DNA of 64,000 nt, taken from Variovorax sp. Sphag1AA (GTDB taxonomy: Bacteria; Pseudomonadota; Gammaproteobacteria; Burkholderiales; Burkholderiaceae_C). Shown piece after piece: positions 8,088 to 16,285 of the stretch. Numbering within the stretch: the first letter of the stretch is position 1; the number at the start of each line of letters is the position of its first letter. The notes below the pieces were generated by a model, which ran no database searches, had not been told where the DNA came from, and worked only from the letters and a program-made list of their open reading frames with translations. Where the stretch lies: contig NZ_JACHYC010000006.1 in the NCBI RefSeq assembly GCF_014192575.1, positions 558,001 through 622,000 on the forward strand, read 5' to 3'. The position numbers were made by a program, and so were the translations under genes.

Positions 8088-8885
8088 TCAACGTGGAGGA
8101 AAGACAGGGGCGCGCTTCTGCAGGAAGGCCATGACGCCTTCGGCGAAGGTCGGCTTGTCGAGCAGCTCGCGCTGACGTTCGCTTTCGTAGTGCAGCTGCT
8201 CGGAGAGCGAATGCCGCTCCGACACCTCGATCGCCTTGCGCGCCTCCAGCACTGCATGCGCCGGCAGACGCGCGAGCCGCTGCGCGATCTTCTGCGCTTC
8301 CAACAGCAGCAGATCGTCATCGATGCACGACCAGATCAGTCCCCACTGCGCAGCCATCTCGGCACCGAGCTTCTCGTCGAGCAGCGCCATGCCCATCGCG
8401 CGCGCCGGACCGACACGGCGCGGAATGAACCATGTGCAGCCGAGGTCCGGCACGATGCCCAGCTTGGGCAGGAAGGGCAGGTAGAAATACGCGCTGCGCG
8501 CCGCGACCACGATGTCGCACGCCAGTGCCACGCCCACGCCCGCGCCAGCCGCAGGCCCGTTGACCGCGCACACCACCGGTACGGGCAGCGCGCGGATCTC
8601 CTCGATCAGCGGGTGGCTCATCTCCTGCATCCAGTCGGCGGTGCGGTTGCCGAGCGTCTTGCCATCGTCGGGTGGATTCATCGAGCTCAGGTCCGCGCCC
8701 ACGCAGAAGGCCTTGCCCGCCCCAGTGAGGACTACGGCGCGGATCTCGGGATGCATGCGCACGCGCGCGAGGCTGTCGCGCAGGCCCTGCTGAAGTTCGA
8801 GCGCGATCGGATTCAGCTTGGCCGGCAGATTCAGCGTGATCGTCGCGATGCCGTCGTTGACCTCGTAGAGAACGCTGTCGTTCAT
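8088..8885 (-). CDS. Enoyl-CoA hydratase/isomerase superfamily protein, PaaG-like
   Basis: 265 residues from the ATG at 8885, one base after the thiolase stop. Crotonase fold: GAGKAFCVGADL and AAGAGVGVALACDIV form the CoA/oxyanion-hole regions. Both glutamates that act as acid/base in true enoyl-CoA hydratases are absent (Gly and Lys occupy their positions), while an Asp in GIVPD (Asp147) matches the catalytic aspartate of PaaG and related isomerases. It is therefore more likely a double-bond isomerase than a hydratase, although generic annotation would say hydratase. It lies in an operon with a thiolase and an acyl-CoA dehydrogenase, pointing to fatty-acid or related CoA-ester oxidation. Confidence 0.85.
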   Translation of the reverse strand: MNDSVLYEVNDGIATITLNLPAKLNPIALELQQGLRDSLARVRMHPEIRAVVLTGAGKAFCVGADLSSMNPPDDGKTLGNRTADWMQEMSHPLIEEIRALPVPVVCAVNGPAAGAGVGVALACDIVVAARSAYFYLPFLPKLGIVPDLGCTWFIPRRVGPARAMGMALLDEKLGAEMAAQWGLIWSCIDDDLLLLEAQKIAQRLARLPAHAVLEARKAIEVSERHSLSEQLHYESERQRELLDKPTFAEGVMAFLQKRAPVFPPR

Positions 8886-8886
8886 G

Positions 8887-10065
8887 TCACAGCCGCTCCA
8901 CGATGGTGACGTTGGCCATGCCACCGCCTTCGCACATCGTCTGCAGGCCGTAGCGCTTGCCGCGCTGGCCGAGCGCGTTCACCAGCGTCGTCATCAGCTT
9001 GGTGCCGGACGCGCCCAGCGGATGCCCGAGCGCGATCGCGCCGCCGTTGACATTGAGCCGAGCCGGATCGGCGCCGAGCTTCTGCAGCCATGCGAGTGGC
9101 ACGGGCGCAAAGGCTTCGTTGACTTCGAAGAGATCGATGTCGTCGATCTTCATGCCGGCCTTCTTCAATGCACGCTCGGTCGCGGGAATCGGTGCTTCCA
9201 GCATGATGACCGGGTCGTGCCCCATCACGCTCATGTGATGGATGCGCGCGAGTGGCTTCACGCCAAGTGCCTTCAGGCCGCGCTCGTTGACCACCAGAAC
9301 GCCGCTCGCGCCGTCGCAGATCTGGCTCGCGGTGGCGGCGGTGCAGCGCCCGCCTTCGGCGATCAGCTTCACGCCCGCGATGGACTCCAGAGTGGCCTCG
9401 AAGCGGATGCCTTCATCGATGGTGTGCATCTCGCCGCTCGCAGAGCCGTCGGCGAGGCGGATCTCCACCGGCACGATCTCGTCCTTGAACGCGCCCTCGC
9501 GCGTGGCCGCGATCGCGCGCTTGTGGCTTTCGAGTGCGTAGCGGTCGAGCGCGTCCTTCTCGATGCCGTAGTTCCTCGCGATCATCTCCGCGCCGGTGAA
9601 CTGGCTGAACTCCACGCCGGGGTAACGCTTCTGCATCGCCGGGCTCATGTAGATGCCGAGCCCTGCCTTCGCCGGCAGCGCGTTGGGCGTGAACATCGGC
9701 ACGCGCGTCATGCTTTCGACGCCGGCGGCGATCACCGCATCCATCGCGCCGGACATCACCGCCTGCGCCGCGAAATGCAGCGCCTGCTGCGACGAGCCGC
9801 ATTGCCGGTCGACCGACGTGCCAGGCACCGATTCGGGCAGCTTCGATGCGAGCACCGCATTGCGCGCGACATTGGTTGCCTGCTCACCGACCTGGCTGAC
9901 GCAGCCGAGGATCACATCCTCGACGAGCGCCGGATCGATGCCGCTGCGCGTCACCAGCGCGTCGATGACCTGCGCTGCGAGGTCGACCGGGTGCCAGCCC
10001 GCGAGCTTGCCGCCGCGCCGGCCGCCGGCGGTTCGGCCGGTGGCCACGATGAATGCTTCTGCCAT
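8887..10065 (-). CDS. Acetyl-CoA C-acyltransferase (thiolase)
   Basis: 392 residues, the normal length. The catalytic set is complete: nucleophile Cys89 in VDRQCGSSQQA, His348 in GHPLGASG, Cys378 in MCEGGGMANV, plus NEAFA. It cleaves 3-ketoacyl-CoA to acetyl-CoA and a shortened acyl-CoA, or runs in reverse. First gene of a leftward three-gene unit followed one base later by the PaaG-like isomerase. Because paaJ is missing from the paa cluster 40 kb away, this thiolase could in principle supply that step, but nothing in the sequence ties it to aromatics. Confidence 0.9.
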   Translation of the reverse strand: MAEAFIVATGRTAGGRRGGKLAGWHPVDLAAQVIDALVTRSGIDPALVEDVILGCVSQVGEQATNVARNAVLASKLPESVPGTSVDRQCGSSQQALHFAAQAVMSGAMDAVIAAGVESMTRVPMFTPNALPAKAGLGIYMSPAMQKRYPGVEFSQFTGAEMIARNYGIEKDALDRYALESHKRAIAATREGAFKDEIVPVEIRLADGSASGEMHTIDEGIRFEATLESIAGVKLIAEGGRCTAATASQICDGASGVLVVNERGLKALGVKPLARIHHMSVMGHDPVIMLEAPIPATERALKKAGMKIDDIDLFEVNEAFAPVPLAWLQKLGADPARLNVNGGAIALGHPLGASGTKLMTTLVNALGQRGKRYGLQTMCEGGGMANVTIVERL

Positions 10066-10117
10066 GGAGAGTCCTTCGTCCGAGTGATGAGACCCGGCGC
10101 GGAGGGCTATCCGGAGT

Positions 10118-10149
10118 GCCGGGCAAACGTCGATGGTTCGACGCCCGGC
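10118..10149 (-). terminator. Long hairpin between DUF2917 gene and thiolase
   Basis: A 7-bp stem GCCGGGC/GCCCGGC (10118–10124, 10143–10149) encloses a second 5-bp stem GTCGA/TCGAC with a 4-base loop. It lies 9 bases past the DUF2917 stop in the direction of transcription. No T tract follows on either strand, so it may be an attenuator, a processing site or a weak terminator rather than a classical intrinsic one. Confidence 0.4.
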
Positions 10150-10157
10150 CTGTCAGG

Positions 10158-10475
10158 TCAAGCCGGGGACATCCCGTGGAGCCAGAGTCGCCAAGGCGAC
10201 GTGACTTGCCGCGGCACTTCCTGCGCGACCGCGACAGAAAGTCGCTTTGCCGAGAAGCGCACGCACGACGACTCCAGCGCGGCGACCAGGGCGCGCTCAT
10301 GCGAATCGCTGCGGAAGTGCTCGCCAGGGTTCAGGACGATGTCGCGCCGGTCATGGTCGAGCGTGATCCAGACGGCGCCGCTCGTGCATTCGATGTCGAC
10401 CTCGTGCGCATCGGGCAGCGTGAAGATCGCTTTCTTGGGCAGGCTGAGGGAAAGGCGTTGCGGGCGGGTGGTCAT
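10158..10475 (-). CDS. DUF2917 domain protein
   Basis: 105 residues from the ATG at 10475, chosen because AAGGAG stands 6 bases upstream; a start five codons earlier is less likely. The centre (EVDIECTSGAVWITLDHDRRDIVLNPGEHFRSDSHERAL, residues about 25–65) is the DUF2917 signature, a small all-beta, cupin-like domain of unknown role common in Burkholderiales. It is divergent from a GcvA-like LysR gene, the usual pairing for a regulator and its target. Function unknown. Confidence 0.8.
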   Translation of the reverse strand: MTTRPQRLSLSLPKKAIFTLPDAHEVDIECTSGAVWITLDHDRRDIVLNPGEHFRSDSHERALVAALESSCVRFSAKRLSVAVAQEVPRQVTSPWRLWLHGMSPA

Positions 10476-10488
10476 GACGGCTCCTTGC

Positions 10489-10507
10489 ATTCACTCTGCG
10501 AATGAAT
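10489..10507. promoter_or_regulatory. Candidate LysR-type site between DUF2917 and LysR genes
   Basis: ATTCA-N9-TGAAT forms an interrupted dyad with the T-N11-A shape of LysR-family boxes, in the 80-base divergent region. It abuts the DUF2917 ribosome-binding region. Support is only the dyad and its position. Confidence 0.3.
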
Positions 10508-10555
10508 ATAGTCACCGCACGTCCCTGTGTCATACGGTCATTCGGAACTCGTAGC

Positions 10556-11491
10556 ATGCGCCCAGAGAATGCGAAACCGCTTCCGTCGCCAATGGCCGAG
10601 CTGCCGCCGCTAGAGCTGCTCCGCAGCTTCGAGGGCGCGGCGCGCACCCTGAGCTTCACCGAAGCGGCGGGCGAACTTTTCGTTACCCAATCGGCGGTCA
10701 GCCGGCAGATCCAGCAGCTCGAAGCGAGCCTTGGCGTGATGCTGTTCGAGCGCCGCCACCGCGCGCTGGCGCTGACCGAGGCCGGTCGCATCTACCAGCG
10801 CGCCGTCGTGGAAAGCCTGGAGCGGCTCCGCGACGCTTCCGCCCGCGTGCGTGCCGCGCCTGCGCCACGCCAGATCGCGCTCACGACGACGCCGGGCTTT
10901 GCGTCGCTGTGGCTCATTCCGAGGCTTGCGCGCTTCACTGCGGACCACCCGCTGGTCGACGTGCGCGTCTCGGCCACGCTCGAAGTGCTGGATCTCGAAC
11001 GCAGCCGCCTCGATATCGCGGTGCGCTTCGTACCGATCGAACGCGGCACCGGCCCGACGCTGTTCGAGGAATCGGTGATGCCGCTGTGCGCGCCGCATGT
11101 CGCCGCCGCGCTGCATGCGCCGAACGACTTGGTCGACCAGACGCTGCTCACCGTCGACCTGCCGAACCATGCCGAAGCGCCCACGGCCGATTGGGAGCCA
11201 TGGCTCGAAGTGATGCGCCTCACCGACCTGCGCATGAAGAACACCATGCGCTTCACGCAGTACGCGGACGCTGTCGCCGCTGCGGTGGCAGGGCAGGGCG
11301 TGGTCATCGGGCGCCTGCCGCTCTTGCGCGAACTGGTGCGATCGGGCCAGCTCGTGGCGCCTTTTGGCGAGGGCGCGGCATCGCGCCGGGGCTACTTCAT
11401 CGAGACATCGCGCCGCGCCGCCACCAATGCCGATGCGCAGGATTTCGTGCGTTGGCTGCGCGCGGAAGCCGAAGCGGCGCAGCGCGGCTGA
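10556..11491 (+). CDS. LysR-family transcriptional regulator, GcvA-like
   Basis: 311 residues from the ATG at 10556 (MRPENAKPLPSP); an ATG at 10592 (MAELPPLELL) is an equally usual start for the family. The winged helix-turn-helix is clear (LLRSFEGAARTLSFTEAA, VTQSAVSRQIQQLEASLG), followed by the effector domain beginning at APRQIALTTTPGFASLWLIPRL, which is typical of the GcvA subgroup. It is divergent from the DUF2917 gene. The effector is unknown. Confidence 0.88.
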   Translation: MRPENAKPLPSPMAELPPLELLRSFEGAARTLSFTEAAGELFVTQSAVSRQIQQLEASLGVMLFERRHRALALTEAGRIYQRAVVESLERLRDASARVRAAPAPRQIALTTTPGFASLWLIPRLARFTADHPLVDVRVSATLEVLDLERSRLDIAVRFVPIERGTGPTLFEESVMPLCAPHVAAALHAPNDLVDQTLLTVDLPNHAEAPTADWEPWLEVMRLTDLRMKNTMRFTQYADAVAAAVAGQGVVIGRLPLLRELVRSGQLVAPFGEGAASRRGYFIETSRRAATNADAQDFVRWLRAEAEAAQRG

Positions 11492-11557
11492 CCAAGCGCA
11501 TTAAAGTGGAGGGCTTGGCCGCTTTGGCGGTCTTGCATCCACCGACCCGATATTCCG

Positions 11558-12364
11558 ATGACCTCGACGATCGACAACGACGCTGCCGCGCCCGCGGCTC
11601 CTGCTGTACCTGCGGCGCCTACCGCACCTGACGCGACTGCCGCCCCCAGAAAGCGCCGCCGCCGCGGTGGTTCGCAGAAGGCCAGGCCTGCCGACGCGAA
11701 AGCGGCCGACCAGCAAGCTGCACAGCAAACCACCCAGAAGGCCCAAAAGGCCCAGAAAGGCCAGAAGCCCGCGCGCAAGGTGCACCCGGTGCTCGAGCGC
11801 CTCTTCGAGCTCTACCCGAAGATGTTCGGCGCGCGTTTCCTGCCGCTCAAGCTTGGCGCCTACCAGGACTTGGTGGCGGCGCATCCCGACGAGTTCAAGA
11901 AGGAAGACCTGAAGATCGCGCTCGGTCTGCATGCGCGCTCCACGCGCTATTTGGAAGCCGTCGCCGCCGGTGAGCAGCGGCATGACCTGAACGGCGTGCC
12001 GGTCGAACCGGTCGCTCCGGAGCATGTGCATCACGCGATCCTCGAAGTCTTCAAGCGCCGCCAGGCGCGCACCGGCGAGGATCTCCGCCCGAAGCTGCGC
12101 GAGCGGCTCGTCGCTGCGATCGAGGCCTCGGGCCTTTCGCGCGAGGACTACGTCCTTGCGATGCGCGGCGGCGACGAGGCGTCGAATGCAGTGCTGGACG
12201 AAGCCTTCGCGGAAGTCGGCGCGCGCACCGCGAAGCGCGAGGCACTTCGCCGCGCTTTCGAGGCCAGTGGCAAGTCCGTTGCGGAGTTTGCCGAGATGTA
12301 TGGCATGAAGCCAGCAGAAGTCGAGCGGACGCTGCAGCAAGCGGCGTCACAGAAGACCGCATAA
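11558..12364 (+). CDS. proQ: ProQ/FinO-family RNA chaperone
   Basis: 268 residues. An alanine/proline-rich and then strongly basic N-terminal tail (RKRRRRGG, QKAQKAQKGQKPARK) leads into a FinO-type RNA-binding domain at about residues 75–180 (HPVLERLFELYPKMFGARFLPLKLG, LKIALGLHARSTRYLEAVAAGEQRHDLNG). Such proteins bind structured RNAs and stabilise sRNA–mRNA pairs. The C-terminal helical tail (about 190–268) is charged and of unknown role. A strong terminator follows, so it is probably monocistronic. Confidence 0.88.
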   Translation: MTSTIDNDAAAPAAPAVPAAPTAPDATAAPRKRRRRGGSQKARPADAKAADQQAAQQTTQKAQKAQKGQKPARKVHPVLERLFELYPKMFGARFLPLKLGAYQDLVAAHPDEFKKEDLKIALGLHARSTRYLEAVAAGEQRHDLNGVPVEPVAPEHVHHAILEVFKRRQARTGEDLRPKLRERLVAAIEASGLSREDYVLAMRGGDEASNAVLDEAFAEVGARTAKREALRRAFEASGKSVAEFAEMYGMKPAEVERTLQQAASQKTA

Positions 12365-12382
12365 CGATTCGGCGCACCAAAG

Positions 12383-12411
12383 AAAAACGGCACCCTGGGG
12401 TGCCGTTTTTT
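12383..12411. terminator. Bidirectional intrinsic terminator between proQ and glcB
   Basis: A 12-bp stem AAAAACGGCACC / GGTGCCGTTTTT (12383–12394, 12399–12410) with loop CTGG. The T run on the plus strand serves proQ and the A run on the other side gives a T run for the leftward malate synthase gene. Confidence 0.9.
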
Positions 12412-12427
12412 CATTCGCCGGGGTGGA

Positions 12428-14602
12428 TCAGGCCCCAGCCTTCACCTTCAACCGCCACGCATGCAGCAGCGGCTCGGTGTAGCCGCTCGGCTGCTCGACG
12501 CCCTTGAAAACGAGGTCCTGCGCAGCCTTGTACGCCGCCGAGGTGCCGAAGTTGCCGGCCATGTTCTTGTAGAGCGGGTCGCCGGCGTTCTGCTGGTCGA
12601 CCACTGCGGCCATGCGCTGGAAGGTGGCGTCGACCTGCTCCTTCGTCACCACGCCATGCAGCAGCCAGTTGGCGATGTGCTGGCTGGAGATGCGCAGCGT
12701 CGCGCGGTCTTCCATCAGGCCGACGTTGTGGATGTCCGGCACCTTGGAGCAGCCCACGCCCTGGTCGATCCAACGCACCACGTAGCCCAGGATGCCCTGT
12801 ACGTTGTTGTCGAGCTCCTGCTGGCGTTCGGCGTCGGTCCAGTTCACCGACGGCGCGACAGGCACCTTCAGCAGGTCGTTCAGGATGTTGTCGCGCTCGG
12901 CGTTGGCATCGATCTGCTCCAGCTGCTTCTGCACGTCGGCCACGCTGACCTGGTGGTAGTGCAGCGCATGCAGGGTCGCGGCGGTGGGCGACGGCACCCA
13001 GGCGGTGTTCGCGCCGGCCTTGGGATGACCGATCTTCTGTTCGAGCATTGCGGCCATCAGGTCGGGCATGGCCCACATGCCCTTGCCGATCTGCGCCTTG
13101 CCGCGCAGGCCGCACGAAAGACCGACCAGCACGTTGTTCTTCTCGTACGCCTGGATCCACGGGGTGGCCTTGATGTCACCCTTGCGCAGCATCGGACCGG
13201 CGTACATGGCGGTGTGCATCTCGTCGCCGGTACGGTCGAGGAAGCCCGTGTTGATGAAGGCCACGCGCGCGGCGGCCTCGGCGATGCAGGCCTTGAGGTT
13301 GACGCTGGTGCGGCGTTCTTCGTCCATGATGCCGAGCTTCACCGTGTTGGCCGGCAGGCCGAGCACCTTCTCGACGGCGCCGAACAGCGCGCTCGCGAAG
13401 GCGACTTCGGCCGGGCCGTGCATCTTCGGCTTGACGATGTAGACGCTGCCGGTGCGCGAGTTGCCCTTGCGCTTCAGGTCGACGGTCGCGATGGTCGTGG
13501 TGATCACTGCGTCCATGACGCCTTCCGGAATCTCCTTGCCGTCGGCGTAGAGGATGGCCGGGTTGGTCATCAGGTGGCCGACGTTGCGCACGAACATCAG
13601 CGAGCGGCCATGCAGCTTGACCGGCTTGCCGTCGGCGCCGGTGTATTCGCGGTCGGGGTTCAGGCCGCGCGTGAAGGTCTTGCCGCCCTTGGAGACTTCT
13701 TCGGTCAGCGTGCCTTGCAGGATGCCGAGCCAGTTCGAATAGGCGAGCACCTTGTCTTCCGCATCAACCACGGCCACCGAGTCTTCGAGGTCGAGAATGG
13801 TCGAGAGCGCTGCTTCGACCACCACATCGCTCACGCCGGCCGCGTCGCTCTTGCCGATCGGCGTGCTGCGGTCGATCTGGATGTCGAGGTGGATGCCGTT
13901 GTGCTTGAGCAGCACCGATTTCGGCGCGGCCGCATCGCCTTGGTAGCCGATGAACTGCTCGGGGTTCTTGAGTCCGGTGCTGCTGCTTTGCAGCGCGACG
14001 ACCAGCTTGCCGTTCTCGACCTTGTAGCCGGTCGCGTTCTTGTGCGAGCCGTTTTCGAGCGGTGCGGCCTGGTCGAGCACGTTGCGCGCGAACTCGATGA
14101 CCTTGGCGCCGCGCGCCGGGTTGTAGCCCTTGCCCTTTTCGGCGCCACCGGTTTCGGGAATGGCGTCGGTGCCGTACAGCGCGTCATACAGCGAGCCCCA
14201 GCGCGCGTTCGCCGCGTTGAGCGCATAGCGGGCGTTGAGGATCGGCACCACGAGCTGCGGGCCGGCCTGCAGTGCGAGCTCGGCATCGACGTTGGCGGTG
14301 GTCGCCTTCACGTCCTTGGGTTGCGGCAGCAGGTAGCCGATCGATTCGAGGAAGGCGCGGTAGGCCGGCATGTCGGCGATCGGGCCAGGGTGCGCCTTGT
14401 GCCACTTGTCCATCTCGGCCTGGATGCGGTCGCGTTCGGCCAGCAGCGCGATGTTCTTGGGCGCGAACTCGCTGACGATCGCGTCGAAACCCTTCCAGAA
14501 CGTCGCGCTGTCCACGCCGGTGGCGGGCAGCACGGTGTCTTCGATGAAGCGATGAAGCTCGTTGGCGACCTGGAGGCCGTGGACTTGGGTGCGGGCGGTC
14601 AT
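12428..14602 (-). CDS. glcB: Malate synthase G
   Basis: 724 residues, the length of the monomeric G isoform. It condenses glyoxylate with acetyl-CoA to malate. Recognisable segments are RSLMFVRNVGHLMTNPAI, the GLSCGLRGKAQIGKGMWAMPDLM block, HPKAGANTAWVPSPTAATLHALHYH and, near the C-terminus, GLMEDRATLRISSQHIANWL, which holds the catalytic Asp. AGGAG precedes the ATG at 14602. Neither isocitrate lyase nor glycolate oxidase genes are adjacent, so the glyoxylate source is not shown here. Confidence 0.95.
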   Translation of the reverse strand: MTARTQVHGLQVANELHRFIEDTVLPATGVDSATFWKGFDAIVSEFAPKNIALLAERDRIQAEMDKWHKAHPGPIADMPAYRAFLESIGYLLPQPKDVKATTANVDAELALQAGPQLVVPILNARYALNAANARWGSLYDALYGTDAIPETGGAEKGKGYNPARGAKVIEFARNVLDQAAPLENGSHKNATGYKVENGKLVVALQSSSTGLKNPEQFIGYQGDAAAPKSVLLKHNGIHLDIQIDRSTPIGKSDAAGVSDVVVEAALSTILDLEDSVAVVDAEDKVLAYSNWLGILQGTLTEEVSKGGKTFTRGLNPDREYTGADGKPVKLHGRSLMFVRNVGHLMTNPAILYADGKEIPEGVMDAVITTTIATVDLKRKGNSRTGSVYIVKPKMHGPAEVAFASALFGAVEKVLGLPANTVKLGIMDEERRTSVNLKACIAEAAARVAFINTGFLDRTGDEMHTAMYAGPMLRKGDIKATPWIQAYEKNNVLVGLSCGLRGKAQIGKGMWAMPDLMAAMLEQKIGHPKAGANTAWVPSPTAATLHALHYHQVSVADVQKQLEQIDANAERDNILNDLLKVPVAPSVNWTDAERQQELDNNVQGILGYVVRWIDQGVGCSKVPDIHNVGLMEDRATLRISSQHIANWLLHGVVTKEQVDATFQRMAAVVDQQNAGDPLYKNMAGNFGTSAAYKAAQDLVFKGVEQPSGYTEPLLHAWRLKVKAGA

Positions 14603-14797
14603 GGTTCTTTCTCCTGGGGGGAATACGGGATTCAGCCGGGAACTTTATTCGATACCTGGCTGGCGAGTAATAGCCGAAATCGGGTTTGATCGATGACAAA
14701 AATGGGGGTAATTGGGGCGCTGTCCCATCACATGTGAGCGTACGCCGGGTGAGCGTTTGCTTCCAGTTCCCCCGACATTCGCGGGCTCTGTCCGGCT

Positions 14798-15151
14798 TCA
14801 GCCAAGCGTCGTACGTACCGTCTGAAGCGCATCGGTCACCGTCTGCATGCGCCGCACCATCTCCGCATTGACCACCTCCAGCAAGGCTCGCAGTTCGCTC
14901 GGTCGAACAAAGAATTCCTCGAAGTCATGGCGGTAGATCGGCGTCAGAAAGTTCTCGACGCAGTCGTATGCGCAATGCGCTGCACGAAGGTTGTTGAACT
15001 CGTCCTCGACTGTCATCAACGCGCCGCTGATCGCCCTTTTCTTGGCTGACTTTCGGGGTGCGGCTGTTGCGAGCCGGCGTTTGACGGCTTTGAGCCTTGC
15101 GCGTTTGGACTTGTCGGAAGAGGTCGCGGTTGTGCGATCGGACTTGGCCAT
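14798..15151 (-). CDS. Hypothetical small protein with basic N-terminal tail
   Basis: 117 residues from the ATG at 15151, preceded by a strong GGGAGG. Residues 1–45 are Lys/Arg/Ala-rich (KSKRARLKAVKRRLATAAPRK), like nucleic-acid-binding tails. Residues 46–117 look helical, with DEFNNLRAAHCAYDCVENFL, a FEEFFVRPSELRALLEVVNAEM stretch and a C-terminal MVRRMQTVTDALQTVRTTLG. Not recognised as a named family. The reading frame is open further upstream, but there is no other good start. It stands alone between glcB and iclR. Confidence 0.55.
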   Translation of the reverse strand: MAKSDRTTATSSDKSKRARLKAVKRRLATAAPRKSAKKRAISGALMTVEDEFNNLRAAHCAYDCVENFLTPIYRHDFEEFFVRPSELRALLEVVNAEMVRRMQTVTDALQTVRTTLG

Positions 15152-15436
15152 TGTTGGCCTCCCTGAGGTTGCGGTTTTCAGAAACCGCCGCTCCCGAGAC
15201 CAATCGAGGGCGGCAGCTCGACGAGTTGGTCTACCGGGCAACCTCTTGCGAGAAACCGGCCGGGCTCGCGCCCGCCCGCCGAGCCGCCATAAGGGGCGCG
15301 ACGCGGCGAGGCCGCAAAACCTTGCAGACAGAACTGCGACCTTCGCCGCAGAGATTGCACGGGAGACCAATCCCGATCGCGCCCTTTGTGGACGCGACCC
15401 GCGCAGTATGCCAGCGCTACTGCCCCCGCCTGCCTG
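15152..15436. other. 285-base intergenic stretch upstream of the small basic protein
   Basis: No convincing gene. It holds a hairpin GCGGTTT-TCAG-AAACCGC (15171–15188) ending about 10 bases before the ribosome-binding site of the leftward small gene, and two copies of GAGACCAATC (15196–15205 and 15363–15372), each flanked by short dyads. Rightward open frames through here lack start signals and are treated as chance. Confidence 0.4.
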
Positions 15437-16177
15437 CTAGACGGTTCCGCTGAGCCTTTGCGCGGCGGCACGAACCGGGTCGACATAGCGCTCGTCGTAG
15501 CGGTGCGCCGGCATCGTGAGCGTGACGGCGGCTGCGAGGCTACCGTCCGTACGGAACACAGGGGCCGAGATGCCACCAAGCTCGGCCGTGCGATCGCCGA
15601 CCGCTGCGTAGTAGCCCTGTGCGCGGATCGATTGGCAGAGTCTGCGTTCCTTTGCGCCGCGCGGCCACCCGGCTTCGGGACCGAATGCGATGAGTACCCG
15701 TGCGCCCGCGCCACGATCGGCGGGGAGCAGGTCGCCGGCGCGGACGTGATCGCGCACCGGATGCGGCGAATCGACCCGGTAGAGACACAGCCGCGCCCAC
15801 GCGTCGCCTTGCGGTTGCCGCACGTGATACGCCGCGCTTTCGCCGGTGGCCGCGACGAGATCGCGCAAGACCGGCATCACGATGCCTTCGAGCGAGAACG
15901 AGGTCGCGTACAGGCCGTGCAGCCGCGCGATTTCCGCGCCCAGCGCGTACCGGCCGTCTTCCTGCCGGCGGATCAGCCTCGCATGCTCCAGCGAAGCCAG
16001 GAGCCGCAGCACGGTGCTCTTGTAGAGCTGCGTGCGTTCGGCAAACTGGGTGAGCGTCAGCGCGCCATCGCCCGCCTGGAACGCCGCGAGCAGGCTCAGC
16101 GCGCGATCGACCGCGGCGGCGCCGCCGGGCGCAGCATTGAGGTCGGATGTCGATTCGGTCTGGGCTTTGCGTGGCAT
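15437..16177 (-). CDS. IclR-family transcriptional regulator
   Basis: 246 residues from the ATG at 16177. N-terminal winged helix (VDRALSLLAAFQAGDGALTLTQFAERTQLYKSTVLRLLASLEHARLI, about residues 20–70) followed by the IclR effector domain (YALGAEIARLHGLY, VRDHVRAGDLLPADRGAGARVLIAF, GISAPVFRTDGSLAAAVTLT). It is divergent from the HMGL/CoA-transferase operon with a 108-base control region containing two dyads, so it very probably regulates that operon. Effector unknown; a CoA-ester precursor acid is a reasonable guess. Confidence 0.92.
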   Translation of the reverse strand: MPRKAQTESTSDLNAAPGGAAAVDRALSLLAAFQAGDGALTLTQFAERTQLYKSTVLRLLASLEHARLIRRQEDGRYALGAEIARLHGLYATSFSLEGIVMPVLRDLVAATGESAAYHVRQPQGDAWARLCLYRVDSPHPVRDHVRAGDLLPADRGAGARVLIAFGPEAGWPRGAKERRLCQSIRAQGYYAAVGDRTAELGGISAPVFRTDGSLAAAVTLTMPAHRYDERYVDPVRAAAQRLSGTV

Positions 16178-16218
16178 GGGCTTCCTTGACAGCGGGGGCG
16201 TTCGCCGGTCTAATTCTG

Positions 16219-16250
16219 TTCCATGGAATTTAGTTCTGTCTTGCAGAACT
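16219..16250. promoter_or_regulatory. Paired dyads: candidate IclR operator
   Basis: TTCCATGGAA (16219–16228) is a perfect 10-bp palindrome. Four bases on, AGTTCTG-TCTTG-CAGAACT (16232–16250) is a perfect 7-bp inverted repeat. Both lie between the divergent iclR and lyase genes, 36–67 bases before the lyase start. IclR proteins often bind as tetramers to two such sites. Confidence 0.6.
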
Positions 16251-16285
16251 GTCAATTCCGCCCAAACCCCCGGAGACAGTTCCCC

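Noticed and set aside
12461..14689. 742-residue open frame antisense to malate synthase
   Set aside because: High-GC mirror frame with shadow-type Arg/Val/His composition and no recognisable domain; glcB on the other strand is certain.
14686..14871. Rightward 61-residue open frame upstream of glcB
   Set aside because: No ribosome-binding site or recognisable features, and it overlaps the end of the small basic protein gene.
15241..15440. GC-rich dyads considered as tRNA or structural RNA
   Set aside because: No cloverleaf, T-loop sequence or CCA-type end could be formed on either strand.
15097..15453. Rightward 118-residue open frame in the gap before iclR
   Set aside because: No ribosome site, Arg/Pro/Ala-rich shadow composition, and it overlaps the better-supported leftward small gene.
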